Source: Flavobacterium aeripolare (lineage in GTDB: Bacteria; Bacteroidota; Bacteroidia; Flavobacteriales; Flavobacteriaceae). Taken from it: 64,000 nt of DNA. The notes below the pieces were generated by a model. The model had not been told where the DNA came from and did not search any database. It saw nothing but the letters and a program-made list of their open reading frames with translations. This document shows, piece after piece, positions 1 through 9,246 of this stretch (positions within the stretch are counted from its first letter, which is position 1; every line of letters starts with the position of its first letter). The translations under genes and the position numbers were made by a program. The stretch is taken from the NCBI RefSeq assembly GCF_013294025.1, contig NZ_JABSNL010000012.1, positions 1 to 64,000 on the forward strand, read 5' to 3'.

Positions 1-383
1 ATGGTGGTTGTCCTGAAGTTTCTGCTGAAGTTATCAAACAATTGAATGACTACGGTAAAACAATCTTATTTGATTCAGGAAAATCTTCTTTCAAATCACA
101 ATCTTACCCAGTATTACAATCTATCAACGATATCTTGAAAGAGCATCCTAACTCAAACTTTATGGTTGAAGGTCATACTGATAGTGATGGAAGTAATGCG
201 TTGAACCAAACTTTATCTGAAAATAGAGCTGCTGCAGTAAGAAACTACTTAGTAGAAAAAGGAATCAATACAGACAGATTGAAATCTACTGGTTTTGGTG
301 AAACTAAACCAATCGCTTCTAATAAAACAGCAAAAGGAAAAGCTGAAAACAGAAGAGTTGAAGTTTCTTTGATCAAAGAATAA
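1..383 (+). CDS. OmpA family protein, C-terminal part (cut by window edge)
   Basis: The reading frame is open from base 3, so this is the 3' end of a larger gene, not a small gene starting at the TTG at 42. It begins with Gly-Gly-Cys-Pro, the end of a TSP3-type calcium-binding repeat. It continues with an OmpA-type peptidoglycan-binding domain: [19 protein letters not shown], the helix with LSENRAAAV, and RLKSTGFGE. OmpA domains of this kind tether outer-membrane proteins non-covalently to peptidoglycan. The sequence is nearly identical to the C-terminus of the next gene (795-2225), including the terminator that follows, so the two are recent tandem duplicates. The missing N-terminus is presumably a barrel plus TSP3 repeats, by analogy with the neighbour. 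Confidence 0.9.
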   Translation, partial: GGCPEVSAEVIKQLNDYGKTILFDSGKSSFKSQSYPVLQSINDILKEHPNSNFMVEGHTDSDGSNALNQTLSENRAAAVRNYLVEKGINTDRLKSTGFGETKPIASNKTAKGKAENRRVEVSLIKE

Positions 384-403
384 TTTCTTCAAAATATTTA
401 TAG

Positions 404-436
404 AAAACGCCCCGATGTATCGGGGCGTTTTTTTTT
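404..436 (+). terminator. Rho-independent terminator of first OmpA gene
   Basis: A GC-rich hairpin (AACGCCCCGAT / ATCGGGGCGTT) is followed by a run of about nine T. Almost the same hairpin follows the second OmpA gene at 2248-2279, so the duplication unit included the terminator. Confidence 0.9.
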
Positions 437-677
437 ACCACAACAATTAATTACTCTTTGATAAATAGTACTTTTCTTAGTTGAACAGCGGGATAAAAAA
501 TTAACACAAATTACTGCTTTATTAAAAAATATATAAAGTTGTAAAATTTTAGTTGAATGTTATAAATGTGAATAAGCACAATGGTTTAGCTCGTTGTCAT
601 TTTTATTTTGTGAGAACTTTATCAAAAGAAATTCTAAAGAAAATATAGCTAATCATGTTAAATTTTTTTTAAAGTGA

Positions 678-708
678 TTTGTATAACTAGCGTTATTAAA
701 TACCTTTG
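678..708 (+). promoter_or_regulatory. Bacteroidota-type promoter for the second OmpA gene
   Basis: TTTG (678-681) is separated by 19 bp from TACCTTTG (701-708). This matches the Bacteroidota -33 TTTG / -7 TAnnTTTG consensus at the preferred spacing. It leaves a leader of about 80 nt before the ATG at 795. The rest of the 384-794 gap is AT-rich, and nothing else is apparent in it. Confidence 0.7.
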
Positions 709-794
709 ATAACAATAAAAGTTTGACTTTAAGGTTAACTATTAACGCACTATTTTGTGCATAATTAAACAAATTTATAATTAAAAAAACAAGT

Positions 795-2225
795 ATGAAA
801 AATCTTAATAAGGTTTTAGTTGCTGGTATGATGGTTATGGGATTAAGTTCTCAAGCCCAAGACAGTAACAATCCATGGGCGATCTCTTTTGGGGCAAACG
901 CGGTAGACACTAGAACTAGTGCAAAAGGAAATGACGGTTCGTTAAATGATATCTTTGCGCAACCATTTGATACAAAAAGCAATTGGAACGCTATTCCTAC
1001 GGTATCTTACATCAGTGTATCTAGATATTTAGGAGATAATATTTCTTTTGGATTGCAAGGTTCTGTTAACAAAATTGACAAATACATTAAATTTGATCCA
1101 ACAGCTGTAGGAAGTGATTCACATGGTAACACAAGATCTAATCCTGATGATTTAATGTACTACGGAATTGATGCTTCATTTAAATATAGCTTCATGAACT
1201 TAATTGGATCTAAAGTAATTGACCCATCGTTACATATTGGTGGAGGATACACTTTCTTTGGAGACAGTAGTTACGGAACTGTTAATCCAGGTGCTGGACT
1301 AACTTTCTGGTTTACTAAAAAATTAGGTTTAGCTCTTGAAACATCATACAAAAAATCTTATGGAGATAGAGAAGATGCTGCTGGAGCTCCAGATGCACCA
1401 TCTCACTTTCAACACACTGCTGGTCTTATCTTCAAATTTGGAGGAAAAGACACTGATGGTGATGGAATTTCTGATAAAGACGATGCTTGTCCAGAAATTG
1501 CTGGTTTAAAAGAATTCAACGGTTGTCCTGATACAGACGGCGATGGTATTCCTGATAAAGATGATGCTTGTCCAACTATTGCAGGTCCTAAAGAATTCAA
1601 CGGATGTCCTGATACTGATGGAGACGGAATCCCAGATAATGAAGATGCTTGTCCAAATATTGCTGGTTTAAAAGCGTTAAATGGTTGTCCTGATGCTGAT
1701 GGAGATGGAATCGCTGATAAAGATGATAAATGTCCAAACGTTGCAGGTCCTAAAGAAAATGCGGGATGTCCTTGGCCAGATACTGACGGAGACGGAGTAT
1801 TAGACAAAGATGATAAATGTCCTACTGTAAAAGGAACTGCTGCTAATGGTGGTTGTCCTGAAGTTTCTGTTGAGGTAATCAAACAATTGAACAACTACGG
1901 TAAAACGATTTTATTTGATTCAGGAAAATCTTCTTTCAAATCACAATCGTATACAGTTTTACAATCAATCACTGATATCTTGAAAGAGTATCCTAACTCA
2001 AACTTTATGATCGAAGGTCATACTGATAGTGATGGAAGTAATGCATTGAACCAAACTTTATCTGAAAATAGAGCTGCTGCAGTAAGAAACTACTTGGTAG
2101 AAAAAGGAATCAATGCAGACAGATTGAAATCTACTGGTTTTGGTGAAACTAAACCAATCACTTCTAATAAAACAGCAAAAGGAAAAGCTGAAAACAGAAG
2201 AGTTGAAGTTTCTTTGATTAAATAG
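795..2225 (+). CDS. OmpA family outer-membrane protein with five TSP3 repeats
   Basis: This is a 476-residue outer-membrane protein likely linking the outer membrane to peptidoglycan. A signal peptide occupies residues 1-21, ending SSQAQ. Residues about 22-215 have the alternating aromatic/polar pattern of a small beta-barrel. Residues about 217-355 hold five thrombospondin type 3 repeats with the DxDGDGxxDxxDxCP pattern, which bind calcium. The C-terminal 120 residues are an OmpA peptidoglycan-binding domain ([18 protein letters not shown]). The architecture is that of abundant flavobacterial OmpA/P60-type porins. It is the second of two tandem copies, has its own promoter and terminator, and is probably strongly expressed. 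Its substrate or partner is unknown. Confidence 0.92.
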   Translation: MKNLNKVLVAGMMVMGLSSQAQDSNNPWAISFGANAVDTRTSAKGNDGSLNDIFAQPFDTKSNWNAIPTVSYISVSRYLGDNISFGLQGSVNKIDKYIKFDPTAVGSDSHGNTRSNPDDLMYYGIDASFKYSFMNLIGSKVIDPSLHIGGGYTFFGDSSYGTVNPGAGLTFWFTKKLGLALETSYKKSYGDREDAAGAPDAPSHFQHTAGLIFKFGGKDTDGDGISDKDDACPEIAGLKEFNGCPDTDGDGIPDKDDACPTIAGPKEFNGCPDTDGDGIPDNEDACPNIAGLKALNGCPDADGDGIADKDDKCPNVAGPKENAGCPWPDTDGDGVLDKDDKCPTVKGTAANGGCPEVSVEVIKQLNNYGKTILFDSGKSSFKSQSYTVLQSITDILKEYPNSNFMIEGHTDSDGSNALNQTLSENRAAAVRNYLVEKGINADRLKSTGFGETKPITSNKTAKGKAENRRVEVSLIK

Positions 2226-2247
2226 TATTTTCTTCAAAATATTTATA

Positions 2248-2279
2248 GAAAACGCCCCGATTTATCGGGGCGTTTTTTT
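2248..2279 (+). terminator. Rho-independent terminator of second OmpA gene
   Basis: Hairpin AACGCCCCGAT / ATCGGGGCGTT followed by seven T, only about 12 bp before the AddB-like gene. It is a near copy of the terminator at 404-436. Confidence 0.9.
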
Positions 2280-2290
2280 ATTTTTATAGG

Positions 2291-5056
2291 ATGATAAATC
2301 ATTCTTTCCTAGATAAAATTGCGGCTAGTTTAATCGAAAATTATAGTGACAATTTAACAGATACTATTGTTGTTTTACCCAATAAAAGAGCAAAAATATT
2401 CTTGATTGATGCTTTAAAAAAGCAAGTAACTGCTAATATTTTATCTCCAGAAATTATTAGTATAGAGGATTTTATCCAGGATATTTCTCAAATTAGAACC
2501 GTTGATCCTATTGAGTTGCTTTTTGAATTTTATGAGGTGTATTTATCAGTAACGGATAAAGCGCAACAACAATCATTTGAACAATTTGCTAATTGGGCAA
2601 AGATGCTCTTACAAGACTTTAATGAGATTGATCGGTATTTATTAGATCCTAATTATGTACTCTCTTATTTAAAAGATATTGAAGATATCAAGAAATGGGG
2701 AATTGAGGTCGATCAGAAGACACAATTATTAGAGAACTACATTGATTTTTGGAAGTTATTGCCTAAATATTATAAGGCCTTTTATGACCATTTGTTAAAA
2801 AAGGGAATTGGTTACCAAGGGCTTATTTATCGTCAAGCAGTTGAGAATTTGCAGGCTTATACTAAAAAAATTCAGAACAAGAAGTATCTATTTGCAGGTT
2901 TTAATGCTTTAAACGCAAGTGAGGAGAAGATTATCCAACACTTAGTTGCTGTTGATCAAGCCAAAATTTATTGGGATGCAGATCAAACATTTTTAAACGA
3001 TCCATATCACGATGCAGGTTTGTTTTTAAGAAGGTTTAAGTCTAACTGGAAACACTACAAATCAAATCCGTTTGAATGGATAGTTGATGAGTTTTCTCAA
3101 TCTAAAAATATCCAAGTAATAGGTACCCCTAAAACCATAGGGCAGGCTAAAATTGCTGGTACCATCATAGAAAAAATCCTTGATGAAAACCCAATGGCTT
3201 CACTTGATAAAGTAGCGATTGTGCTAGGGGAGGAGAATGTGCTAGTGCCTCTTTTATATTCATTGCCGTCTACTGTAGGTGCTTTGAATATTACCATGGG
3301 TTATTCGAGTAAGAACAATCCAGCTCAAATTTTGATTGCCAAATTATTTAAAATGCATACTAATGCTTTATCACGTAATGTAAAAAGCTATGTGTTGTAT
3401 TATAAAGATGTGCTAGATGTTTTAACGCATCCGCTGGTCGAACCTTATGCTCAAACCGCAGCATTGGTGAAGATCATTAATCAAAATAATTATACGTTTA
3501 TCACACATCAAAAGCTAATAGAATTAAATCCTCAGCCTACTGATTTATTCTTGCTACTGTTTAAAAAATGGGATAACGGATCGATTGCTGTTCTAGAAAC
3601 AATCTCTGAATTACTTTTAACAATCAAAAATAATTTAAGTAATGATAACGAGGAGGAGAAAATAACCAAAGCCTTTGTGTTTGCTATTTTTAAAGTGATA
3701 AATAAGTTAATTAATTACTATTCTCAGCACTCGCATATCGACAAAATTGACACCCTACACGCTATTTATAAACAAGTGATTGATCTAGCTGAAGTTTCCT
3801 TTGAAGGTGAGCCGCTTAACGGCTTGCAAATCATGGGAGTGCTAGAAAGTCGTGTTTTAGATTTTGATACCGTGATTGTGACTTCTATGAATGAAGGTAA
3901 GTTTCCTGCTGGAAAATCTCAAAATTCTTTTATTCCTTATGATGTGAAAAGGGAGTTAGGTTTGCCTACATTCAAGGAAAAGGATGCCATCTATACCTAT
4001 CACTTTTACCACTTATTGCAAAGAGCAAAGAATGTCTATTTACTTTATAATACGGAGAGTGACGGACTCGATGCTGGTGAAAAAAGTAGGTTTATTACGC
4101 AGCTTGAAGTTGAAAAACAACCTAATCATAATTTAACGCACGAAATCTATAATGCTGTCCTCCCTGAGAAAGCGTATGAACCTATGGTAATTGAAAAATC
4201 AGATGCGGTGATGAGCAGGCTGGAAGAAATTGCAAGGATCGGATTTTCGCCTTCTGCCTTGACGAGTTATATACGTAATCCAATACAGTTTTATTTCCAA
4301 AAAATCTTGCGCATTAGAGAAGTTGATGAAGTCGAAGAGAATATTGCTTTAAATACCTTGGGAACTATTATTCACGAAACCTTAAAAGCATTGTATGACC
4401 CATTTGTTGGTAGATTTATTTCGGAGGCTGATATTGAAAACTGTTTCAAGTTAATTGACGCAGAAGTGCTTACGCAGTTCAAAGCGGTTTATAAAGAGGG
4501 CGAAATTAAGAAAGGTCGAAATTTACTGGCGTTTGAAGTGGCAAAACGAAACGTACACAACTTTTTGAAAGTAGAGCTAGAAAATATCAAAGCGGGTGAT
4601 GCAATAAAAATTATTGCCTTAGAAAAAACGTATGAAAGAGTGCTTACAGATCCTGCTTTGCCATTTCCGGTACTTATAAAAGGGAATGTTGATAGAATCG
4701 AAGAGCGCAATGGAAACGTTAGAATCGTAGATTATAAAACAGGTAAGGTTGAAAAAGCAAGTGTCATACTTAAATCGTGGAGAGGTTTAACAGAAGATAT
4801 TAAAAACGACAAAATAATTCAGGTCTTGGCGTATGCTTTCATGTATGAGACCTTGGCGGAATCTAAACCTATTGAGGCGGGAATTATTTCGTTCAAAAAT
4901 TTAAAATCGGGATTTTTGCCTTTCAATTTTAAAGAAGAAAAAGAAAGTCAAGTCCTTATTGATGCTACTATTATGGATAATTACAAAGTAGAAATCGGCA
5001 CTTTGTTAAAAGAGATTTTAGATAAAAATATTCCTTTTGAAGAAAAAGTGGTTTGA
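2291..5056 (+). CDS. PD-(D/E)XK nuclease family protein, AddB-like
   Basis: This 921-residue protein resembles the AddB subunit of the AddAB/RecBCD-type double-strand-break repair complex. The N-terminal two-thirds looks like a degenerate superfamily I helicase; the Walker A position reads VVLPNKRAK, so it is probably not an active motor. From about residue 650 (SPSALTSYIRNP) a RecB-type nuclease domain begins, with a conserved His in GTIIHETL and the catalytic core VDRIEE...RIVDYKTGK at about 797-818. These are the D and DxK residues of the PD-(D/E)XK fold. The iron-sulfur cysteines of Firmicutes AddB are not obvious. No AddA gene lies in the window. The ATG at 2291 follows closely after the OmpA terminator, so its promoter is unclear. 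Confidence 0.82.
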   Translation: MINHSFLDKIAASLIENYSDNLTDTIVVLPNKRAKIFLIDALKKQVTANILSPEIISIEDFIQDISQIRTVDPIELLFEFYEVYLSVTDKAQQQSFEQFANWAKMLLQDFNEIDRYLLDPNYVLSYLKDIEDIKKWGIEVDQKTQLLENYIDFWKLLPKYYKAFYDHLLKKGIGYQGLIYRQAVENLQAYTKKIQNKKYLFAGFNALNASEEKIIQHLVAVDQAKIYWDADQTFLNDPYHDAGLFLRRFKSNWKHYKSNPFEWIVDEFSQSKNIQVIGTPKTIGQAKIAGTIIEKILDENPMASLDKVAIVLGEENVLVPLLYSLPSTVGALNITMGYSSKNNPAQILIAKLFKMHTNALSRNVKSYVLYYKDVLDVLTHPLVEPYAQTAALVKIINQNNYTFITHQKLIELNPQPTDLFLLLFKKWDNGSIAVLETISELLLTIKNNLSNDNEEEKITKAFVFAIFKVINKLINYYSQHSHIDKIDTLHAIYKQVIDLAEVSFEGEPLNGLQIMGVLESRVLDFDTVIVTSMNEGKFPAGKSQNSFIPYDVKRELGLPTFKEKDAIYTYHFYHLLQRAKNVYLLYNTESDGLDAGEKSRFITQLEVEKQPNHNLTHEIYNAVLPEKAYEPMVIEKSDAVMSRLEEIARIGFSPSALTSYIRNPIQFYFQKILRIREVDEVEENIALNTLGTIIHETLKALYDPFVGRFISEADIENCFKLIDAEVLTQFKAVYKEGEIKKGRNLLAFEVAKRNVHNFLKVELENIKAGDAIKIIALEKTYERVLTDPALPFPVLIKGNVDRIEERNGNVRIVDYKTGKVEKASVILKSWRGLTEDIKNDKIIQVLAYAFMYETLAESKPIEAGIISFKNLKSGFLPFNFKEEKESQVLIDATIMDNYKVEIGTLLKEILDKNIPFEEKVV

Positions 5057-5094
5057 TAATTTTTTTAAAACAATGTAGTATTTATATGTAAGAA

Positions 5095-5418
5095 ATGGTT
5101 TTCTTTACAGAAACGAGCCAACCTATCAAAAAAGCACTTAATATTTTCGAATTTTATAAAAGCACGCTGCTAATCAATTTAGCAATTTGCGTGATGCCAA
5201 TGCTTTTTCTTGGCTTCATGGTTTTTAAATATGTTTTCTTGACGGTAGGTTTTGCAGTTAGTTTGCTGTGTAAAGAACTTAATTCAAAAAACGAGTACTT
5301 ATTCTATTATAATAATGCTATTTCAAAAACAGCCCTTTGGCTATACGCCTGGTGTTTCAATTTTGTAACACTAATAATCATCAGTTTAGTTTATAACCTT
5401 ATCCTGAAATTATTTTGA
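5095..5418 (+). CDS. Small integral membrane protein, partner of ABC ATPase
   Basis: This 107-residue protein has about three hydrophobic segments (residues about 24-46, 48-58 and 78-105) and no recognisable family motif. Its TGA stop overlaps the TTG start of the ABC ATPase that follows (TTGA at 5415-5418), a sign of translational coupling. The natural reading is that it is the membrane partner or a regulator of that ATPase, although it is far smaller than an ordinary ABC permease. The function is not known. Confidence 0.6.
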   Translation: MVFFTETSQPIKKALNIFEFYKSTLLINLAICVMPMLFLGFMVFKYVFLTVGFAVSLLCKELNSKNEYLFYYNNAISKTALWLYAWCFNFVTLIIISLVYNLILKLF

Positions 5419-6095
5419 AAAAACATGTTTTAGAAGTCGATAGTGTCCAGAAAAGTTATGACAATAAGCTCGTCCTTTCAGATGTGTATTTACAATGTGA
5501 AACGGGCGAAATCATAGGATTACTCGGTCGCAATGGGTCGGGAAAATCTACTTTATTAAAAATTATTTTCGGAATCGAGAAAGCCGAATTTAAGTTTGTT
5601 AGAATAGACCACAGTGTAAAAGTAAAAACCAGCGATTTGTTTCGGGACATTAGTTACCTCTCTCAAGAGAATTTTATCCCTAGACATTTTACAGTTGCAA
5701 AGGCAATCCAACTTTCAATAGAAAAAAGTACTATTGAAAATTTTTATAAAGATCATTTTATCCAAAACATAAAGGAGAACAAGATCAGTCAATTGTCTGG
5801 TGGCGAAATGCGGTATCTCGAAATCAAAATAGTTTTAAGTAATGCATCTAAATTTATACTCCTTGACGAGCCTTATAATGGATTGTCGCCGGTTATGATC
5901 GAAAAAGTGAATGCTTTACTATTGCAAAATGCTACTAAAAAAGGAATTATTATTACTGACCACAATTATGAGAACGTGATCTCTATTGCTACAAAATTAA
6001 TTGTGATCAAAGATCAAAAAGTGCATCACATCAAGGATAAGTACGATCTTATTAATAAAGGTTATTTGAGTGAGAATGCTTTTAAATCTTCTTGA
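5415..6095 (+). CDS. ABC transporter ATP-binding protein
   Basis: This is a 226-residue ABC ATPase. Walker A (GRNGSGKST) is near residue 39, the Q-loop reads SYLSQENF, the signature LSGGE is near 128, Walker B (FILLDEP) is near 147, and the H-loop is ITDHNYE. All catalytic elements are present. The start is TTG at 5415, inside the stop codon of the preceding small membrane gene; the only nearby ATG (5425) is out of frame. No canonical permease lies next to it, so the substrate, or even a transport role, cannot be inferred. The 3' end overlaps the convergent hydrolase gene by 14 bp. Confidence 0.85.
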   Translation: MKKHVLEVDSVQKSYDNKLVLSDVYLQCETGEIIGLLGRNGSGKSTLLKIIFGIEKAEFKFVRIDHSVKVKTSDLFRDISYLSQENFIPRHFTVAKAIQLSIEKSTIENFYKDHFIQNIKENKISQLSGGEMRYLEIKIVLSNASKFILLDEPYNGLSPVMIEKVNALLLQNATKKGIIITDHNYENVISIATKLIVIKDQKVHHIKDKYDLINKGYLSENAFKSS

Positions 6096-6864
6096 AAAAC
6101 TGCAATAGAATTTCGGTTAGTTCTTCTTGATTTTCAATGTGAGACATGTGGCCATCAGGAAAAGTGACCAACTTTACATCAGTGTCTTCCACTTGTTTTA
6201 GGGTATCTTGGTATTGTAAAACGGGATCTTTTTCTCCCAATATTAACATTTTAGGGTAGGGTGTTAAATGCAGTAAAACCTCTCTGTCTGCCCTAATTTT
6301 CATTCCTTCTAGCGAAGCAACAATAGCTTGAAGCGGTGTATTTAAAGCTTCTATTTTAACGTTTTCAATCTCGGTTTTCAATCGCTCTCTGTTAGATTCG
6401 CTAAATAAATTAGCAATAGCTAAGCTCACAAAACTAGTGTGATTTTGCTTCACTGCTTTTATAGCACGATCACGATTTATTTTTTTCTCCGCACCATCTG
6501 CTGTGGCAGTCGAGTTTAAAAGCACAAGTCCCTTCACGTTATCGGGGTACAGTTCAGCAAAAGCTAAGGCAATATAACCACCCATAGAATGCCCTACAAA
6601 AATGGCTTTCCTAATGCGCAATTCTGATAAAACAGCTTGCACCGCATCGGCGTTGTCTTCCATGCTGTGAACATAACCCATGCATTCAGTGGCGCCATGT
6701 CCTAATAAATCAATGGTGATCACCCTGTTTTTTTTAGAAAGTGGAGCGATATAATTATCCCACATGTTTTGATTTTCAAGAAAACCATGTAGTAAAACAA
6801 TTGCCGTTCCTTTGCCGGTATCTGTAAAAGCGATATTTGTGTTTTTGAACTGCGTATTTTTCAA
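6082..6864 (-). CDS. Alpha/beta fold hydrolase
   Basis: This 260-residue alpha/beta hydrolase has the nucleophile elbow GHSMGG (Ser93), an oxyanion-hole region LLHGFLENQ, a probable acid in ILGEKDP and the catalytic His in PDGHMSHIE. There is no signal peptide, so it is cytoplasmic. The family includes esterases, lipases and MenH-like lyases; the substrate is unknown. The start is TTG at 6864: an in-frame stop lies upstream and the first in-frame ATG would remove the core fold. A minus-strand -7 element TACTTTTG (6882-6889) lies just upstream. Confidence 0.85.
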   Translation of the reverse strand: MKNTQFKNTNIAFTDTGKGTAIVLLHGFLENQNMWDNYIAPLSKKNRVITIDLLGHGATECMGYVHSMEDNADAVQAVLSELRIRKAIFVGHSMGGYIALAFAELYPDNVKGLVLLNSTATADGAEKKINRDRAIKAVKQNHTSFVSLAIANLFSESNRERLKTEIENVKIEALNTPLQAIVASLEGMKIRADREVLLHLTPYPKMLILGEKDPVLQYQDTLKQVEDTDVKLVTFPDGHMSHIENQEELTEILLQFFKKI

Positions 6865-6881
6865 ATCTAAATTTTAGACTG

Positions 6882-6889
6882 CAAAAGTA
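6882..6889 (-). promoter_or_regulatory. -7 promoter element of the alpha/beta hydrolase
   Basis: TACTTTTG on the minus strand matches TAnnTTTG exactly, 18 bp upstream of the TTG start. It implies a leader of only about ten bases and supports the TTG start choice. No clear -33 element is seen. Confidence 0.4.
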
Positions 6890-6906
6890 AGTCTATTTAT
6901 TTTTTT

Positions 6907-7020
6907 AGGAGCACTGCCTCCCTGCATATTTCATGATTGCTCCCGCTTTTCGCTATATCTTTTATCCCTCCCGATAGTTATCGGGAGGGATAAAAGGATG
7001 CCGCTGCAATCGGGGCTAGC
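6907..7020. repeat. Dispersed intergenic repeat with long central palindrome (copy 1)
   Basis: The element centres on a perfect 18-bp-stem palindrome at 6959-6996 (core TCCCTCCCGATA / TATCGGGAGGGA). On the left it is flanked by a GGAGC...CGCTATATCTTTT segment, on the right by AAAAGGATGCCGCTGCAATCGGGGCTA. The same layout, with a different central hairpin and weaker flanks, occurs at 62439-62530. It has no coding capacity and lies between genes. It looks like a REP/MITE-type flavobacterial intergenic element. Confidence 0.6.
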
Positions 7021-7113
7021 TAGTTTGTTCTAATTTTTCAAGAATGTTATTATATTGTTGATAACAAAGTCATCGAAGCTGTTTCTTAGAAGCTCGATTG
7101 TAATAAAATTCAG

Positions 7114-7121
7114 TAGATTTG
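7114..7121 (+). promoter_or_regulatory. -7 promoter element of abiH-family gene
   Basis: TAGATTTG matches TAnnTTTG exactly and lies 19 bp before the ATG at 7141. The closest upstream TTG is only 13 bp away, so the -33 element is poor. Confidence 0.4.
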
Positions 7122-7140
7122 AGGAAAGCAATTTATAGAA

Positions 7141-8385
7141 ATGAACAGACTTGTTATTATAGGAAACGGATTTGATTTAGCTCATGGATTACCAACTTCG
7201 TATAAAGATTTTATAGAGGATTATTGGAAGACGGTTTCAGAAAATTTATACTTAAATTATAAATATGAAGATCATTTATTTGCTTGTAATATTCAAAGTC
7301 TGACCTCAAAATTTAAAAGCGGCTTGTTAAAAGAAAGTGATTTAAAAGATTTAAATTCTATCAAAAAATTAATCGTAAAATACCAAAGCCACACTACATA
7401 TAGGTTTAATAACACGTTTTTCTCAGTAATTAATGATATAGTAGGAATAGAGAAATGGGTTGATATTGAAGATTTGTATTATAGTCAATTAAAAAAAATA
7501 GTTCGATCTGCAACAAAAGATCGTTTGGATAGTAGACTTGGTTGGCAGAAAGAACAAAAAAAATTAGTAAAAGTCTTGAATAATGATTTTGATCAGCTTA
7601 AATTATTATTAGAAAAATATTTAATTGAACGGATTGAAGAAGGTTTTGTTTTCTCAAAAGACCGAGCTATTCAATTTTTGGATATTTTCAAGAATGATTC
7701 TTATGAAGATGGAGCACTTAATAAATTCCTTGACGAATTATCTGGAAAGGGACAAAAATATATTAAAGATATTTTAAATGGGATTGAATACAAATTTGAT
7801 ACCTCTCAGAACTCCTGCGAAAATGATCCAGTTAAACAACAATTATTTATGGATACTTGTTTTCTGGATTTCAATTATACATCAACTGTTTCAGAATATG
7901 TAAATGAATTGGGAAAAGACTATTATAAGGTTAATCAAATTCATGGTAATTTGAGAAACATTCAAAACCCAATAAATTTCGGATTTGGAGATGAAATGGA
8001 TAAATTTTATCAGGAAATAGAAGAAAAAAATGATAACGAATATTTACATAATATCAAATCTTTTCAATATTTACATACTTCGAACTATAAGAACCTATTA
8101 GAATTGATTGATAACATTCCTTTTCAGGTATATATCATGGGGCACTCTTGTGGATTGTCTGACAGAACTTTGTTAAATACTGTTTTCGAGCATGAAAATT
8201 GTTGTTCAATAAAAGTTTTTTATTACGAGCAGAAAGATGTTGAAGGTAAAATTATTAGTGATAATTATACAGAACTTACTCAAAACATTTCTAGACATTT
8301 CAATGACAAGAAATTGATGAGATCAAAAATAGTTAACAAAACACTATGTCAACCAATGCCTCAAATTAAACTTCCTTTAAAATAA
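7141..8385 (+). CDS. AbiH-family abortive infection protein
   Basis: This 414-residue protein opens with the hallmark of the bacteriophage abortive infection AbiH family (PF14253): LVIIGNGFDLAHGL followed by PTSYKDF (residues 3-23). Further family-like blocks are FLDFNYTST (about 240-248), NQIHGNL and, near the C-terminus, MGHSCGLSDRTLL. AbiH was first described as a lactococcal plasmid-encoded phage-exclusion protein; its biochemical activity is unresolved. It stands alone, with its own promoter and a bidirectional terminator, between housekeeping genes and a dispersed repeat. That fits a single-gene defence cassette acquired horizontally. Confidence 0.85.
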   Translation: MNRLVIIGNGFDLAHGLPTSYKDFIEDYWKTVSENLYLNYKYEDHLFACNIQSLTSKFKSGLLKESDLKDLNSIKKLIVKYQSHTTYRFNNTFFSVINDIVGIEKWVDIEDLYYSQLKKIVRSATKDRLDSRLGWQKEQKKLVKVLNNDFDQLKLLLEKYLIERIEEGFVFSKDRAIQFLDIFKNDSYEDGALNKFLDELSGKGQKYIKDILNGIEYKFDTSQNSCENDPVKQQLFMDTCFLDFNYTSTVSEYVNELGKDYYKVNQIHGNLRNIQNPINFGFGDEMDKFYQEIEEKNDNEYLHNIKSFQYLHTSNYKNLLELIDNIPFQVYIMGHSCGLSDRTLLNTVFEHENCCSIKVFYYEQKDVEGKIISDNYTELTQNISRHFNDKKLMRSKIVNKTLCQPMPQIKLPLK

Positions 8386-8417
8386 AAAACGACTCTCATC
8401 ACTGAAAGTCGTTCTTT
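8385..8417. terminator. Bidirectional terminator between abiH and TIGR00266 gene
   Basis: AACGACT (8389-8395) pairs with AGTCGTT (8407-8413). A-rich sequence lies on the left and T-rich on the right. It is placed between two convergent genes and could serve both. Confidence 0.6.
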
Positions 8418-8445
8418 AAATAGGTTATAGTTATAAATTGCTTTT

Positions 8446-9246
8446 CTAAAAACGATTATCACCATCTAATAAATTACCTAATCCGCCAAGTATACTTCCT
8501 TCACCGCGGCTTTCTCCACCAACTCTAGGTGCTGATGCAATGATTCTATCAGCTAGACGACTGAAGGGTAGTGATTGTACGTAAACCGTTCCTGGACCAC
8601 GTAATGTAGCGTAGAATAATCCTTCTCCTCCAAAGATGGAGTTCTTGATTCCGCCTATGAATTCGATATCATAATCAACATCTTTTGTGAAACCGATGAT
8701 ACAGCCGGTGTCTACTTTTAAAATTTCTCCAGCTTTTAATTCTTTTTTAGCCATCGTTCCTCCAGAATGTACAAAAGCCATTCCGTCACCTTCAATTTTT
8801 TGCATGATGAATCCTTCACCACCAAAAAGGCCACGACCAATTTTCTTAGAAAATTCGATTCCTACTGATACTCCTTTTGCGGCACAAAGAAACGAACTCT
8901 TTTGACAGATGAATTTTCCGTGAAATTCGGTTAGGTCAATAGGAAGAATTTTTCCTGGATACGGAGAGGCAAAGGATACTTTTCCTTTTCCGTTGTGCTG
9001 GTTAATAAAAGCGGTCATAAACATGCTTTCGCCTGTTAAAACTCTTTTACCAGCGCTTAATAATTTGTCAAAAATTCCTGATTGTTGTCTAGATCCGTCT
9101 CCAAAAATAGTTTGCATCTGGATGTTGTTGTCCATCATCATGAAGCTGCCTGCCTCTGCGATAACTATTTCTTGTGGATCTAATTCGATTTCGACGTATT
9201 GCATTTCCTCGCCAAAAATTTCGTAATCTATTTCGTGTGCTGTCAT
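8446..9246 (-). CDS. TIGR00266 (AIM24-like) family protein
   Basis: This is a 266-residue protein of the widespread TIGR00266/AIM24 beta-barrel-like family. The typical features are the N-terminal MQYVEIELDPQEIVIAEAG block, many Gly-rich turns (FGGEGFIMQKIEG, IFGGEGLFYATLRGPG) and the conserved ending VQSLPFSRLADRI. Members are trimeric beta-barrels of unknown function; the mitochondrial homologue AIM24 supports inner-membrane organisation. There is no signal peptide. It is monocistronic. Confidence 0.85.
   Translation of the reverse strand: MTAHEIDYEIFGEEMQYVEIELDPQEIVIAEAGSFMMMDNNIQMQTIFGDGSRQQSGIFDKLLSAGKRVLTGESMFMTAFINQHNGKGKVSFASPYPGKILPIDLTEFHGKFICQKSSFLCAAKGVSVGIEFSKKIGRGLFGGEGFIMQKIEGDGMAFVHSGGTMAKKELKAGEILKVDTGCIIGFTKDVDYDIEFIGGIKNSIFGGEGLFYATLRGPGTVYVQSLPFSRLADRIIASAPRVGGESRGEGSILGGLGNLLDGDNRF

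Noticed and set aside
1409..1894. Long open frame on the minus strand (161 codons) inside the OmpA gene
   Set aside because: It is the antisense of the TSP3 repeats; its repetitive Ser/Pro/Gly composition mirrors the DGDG repeats and there is no independent evidence for a gene.
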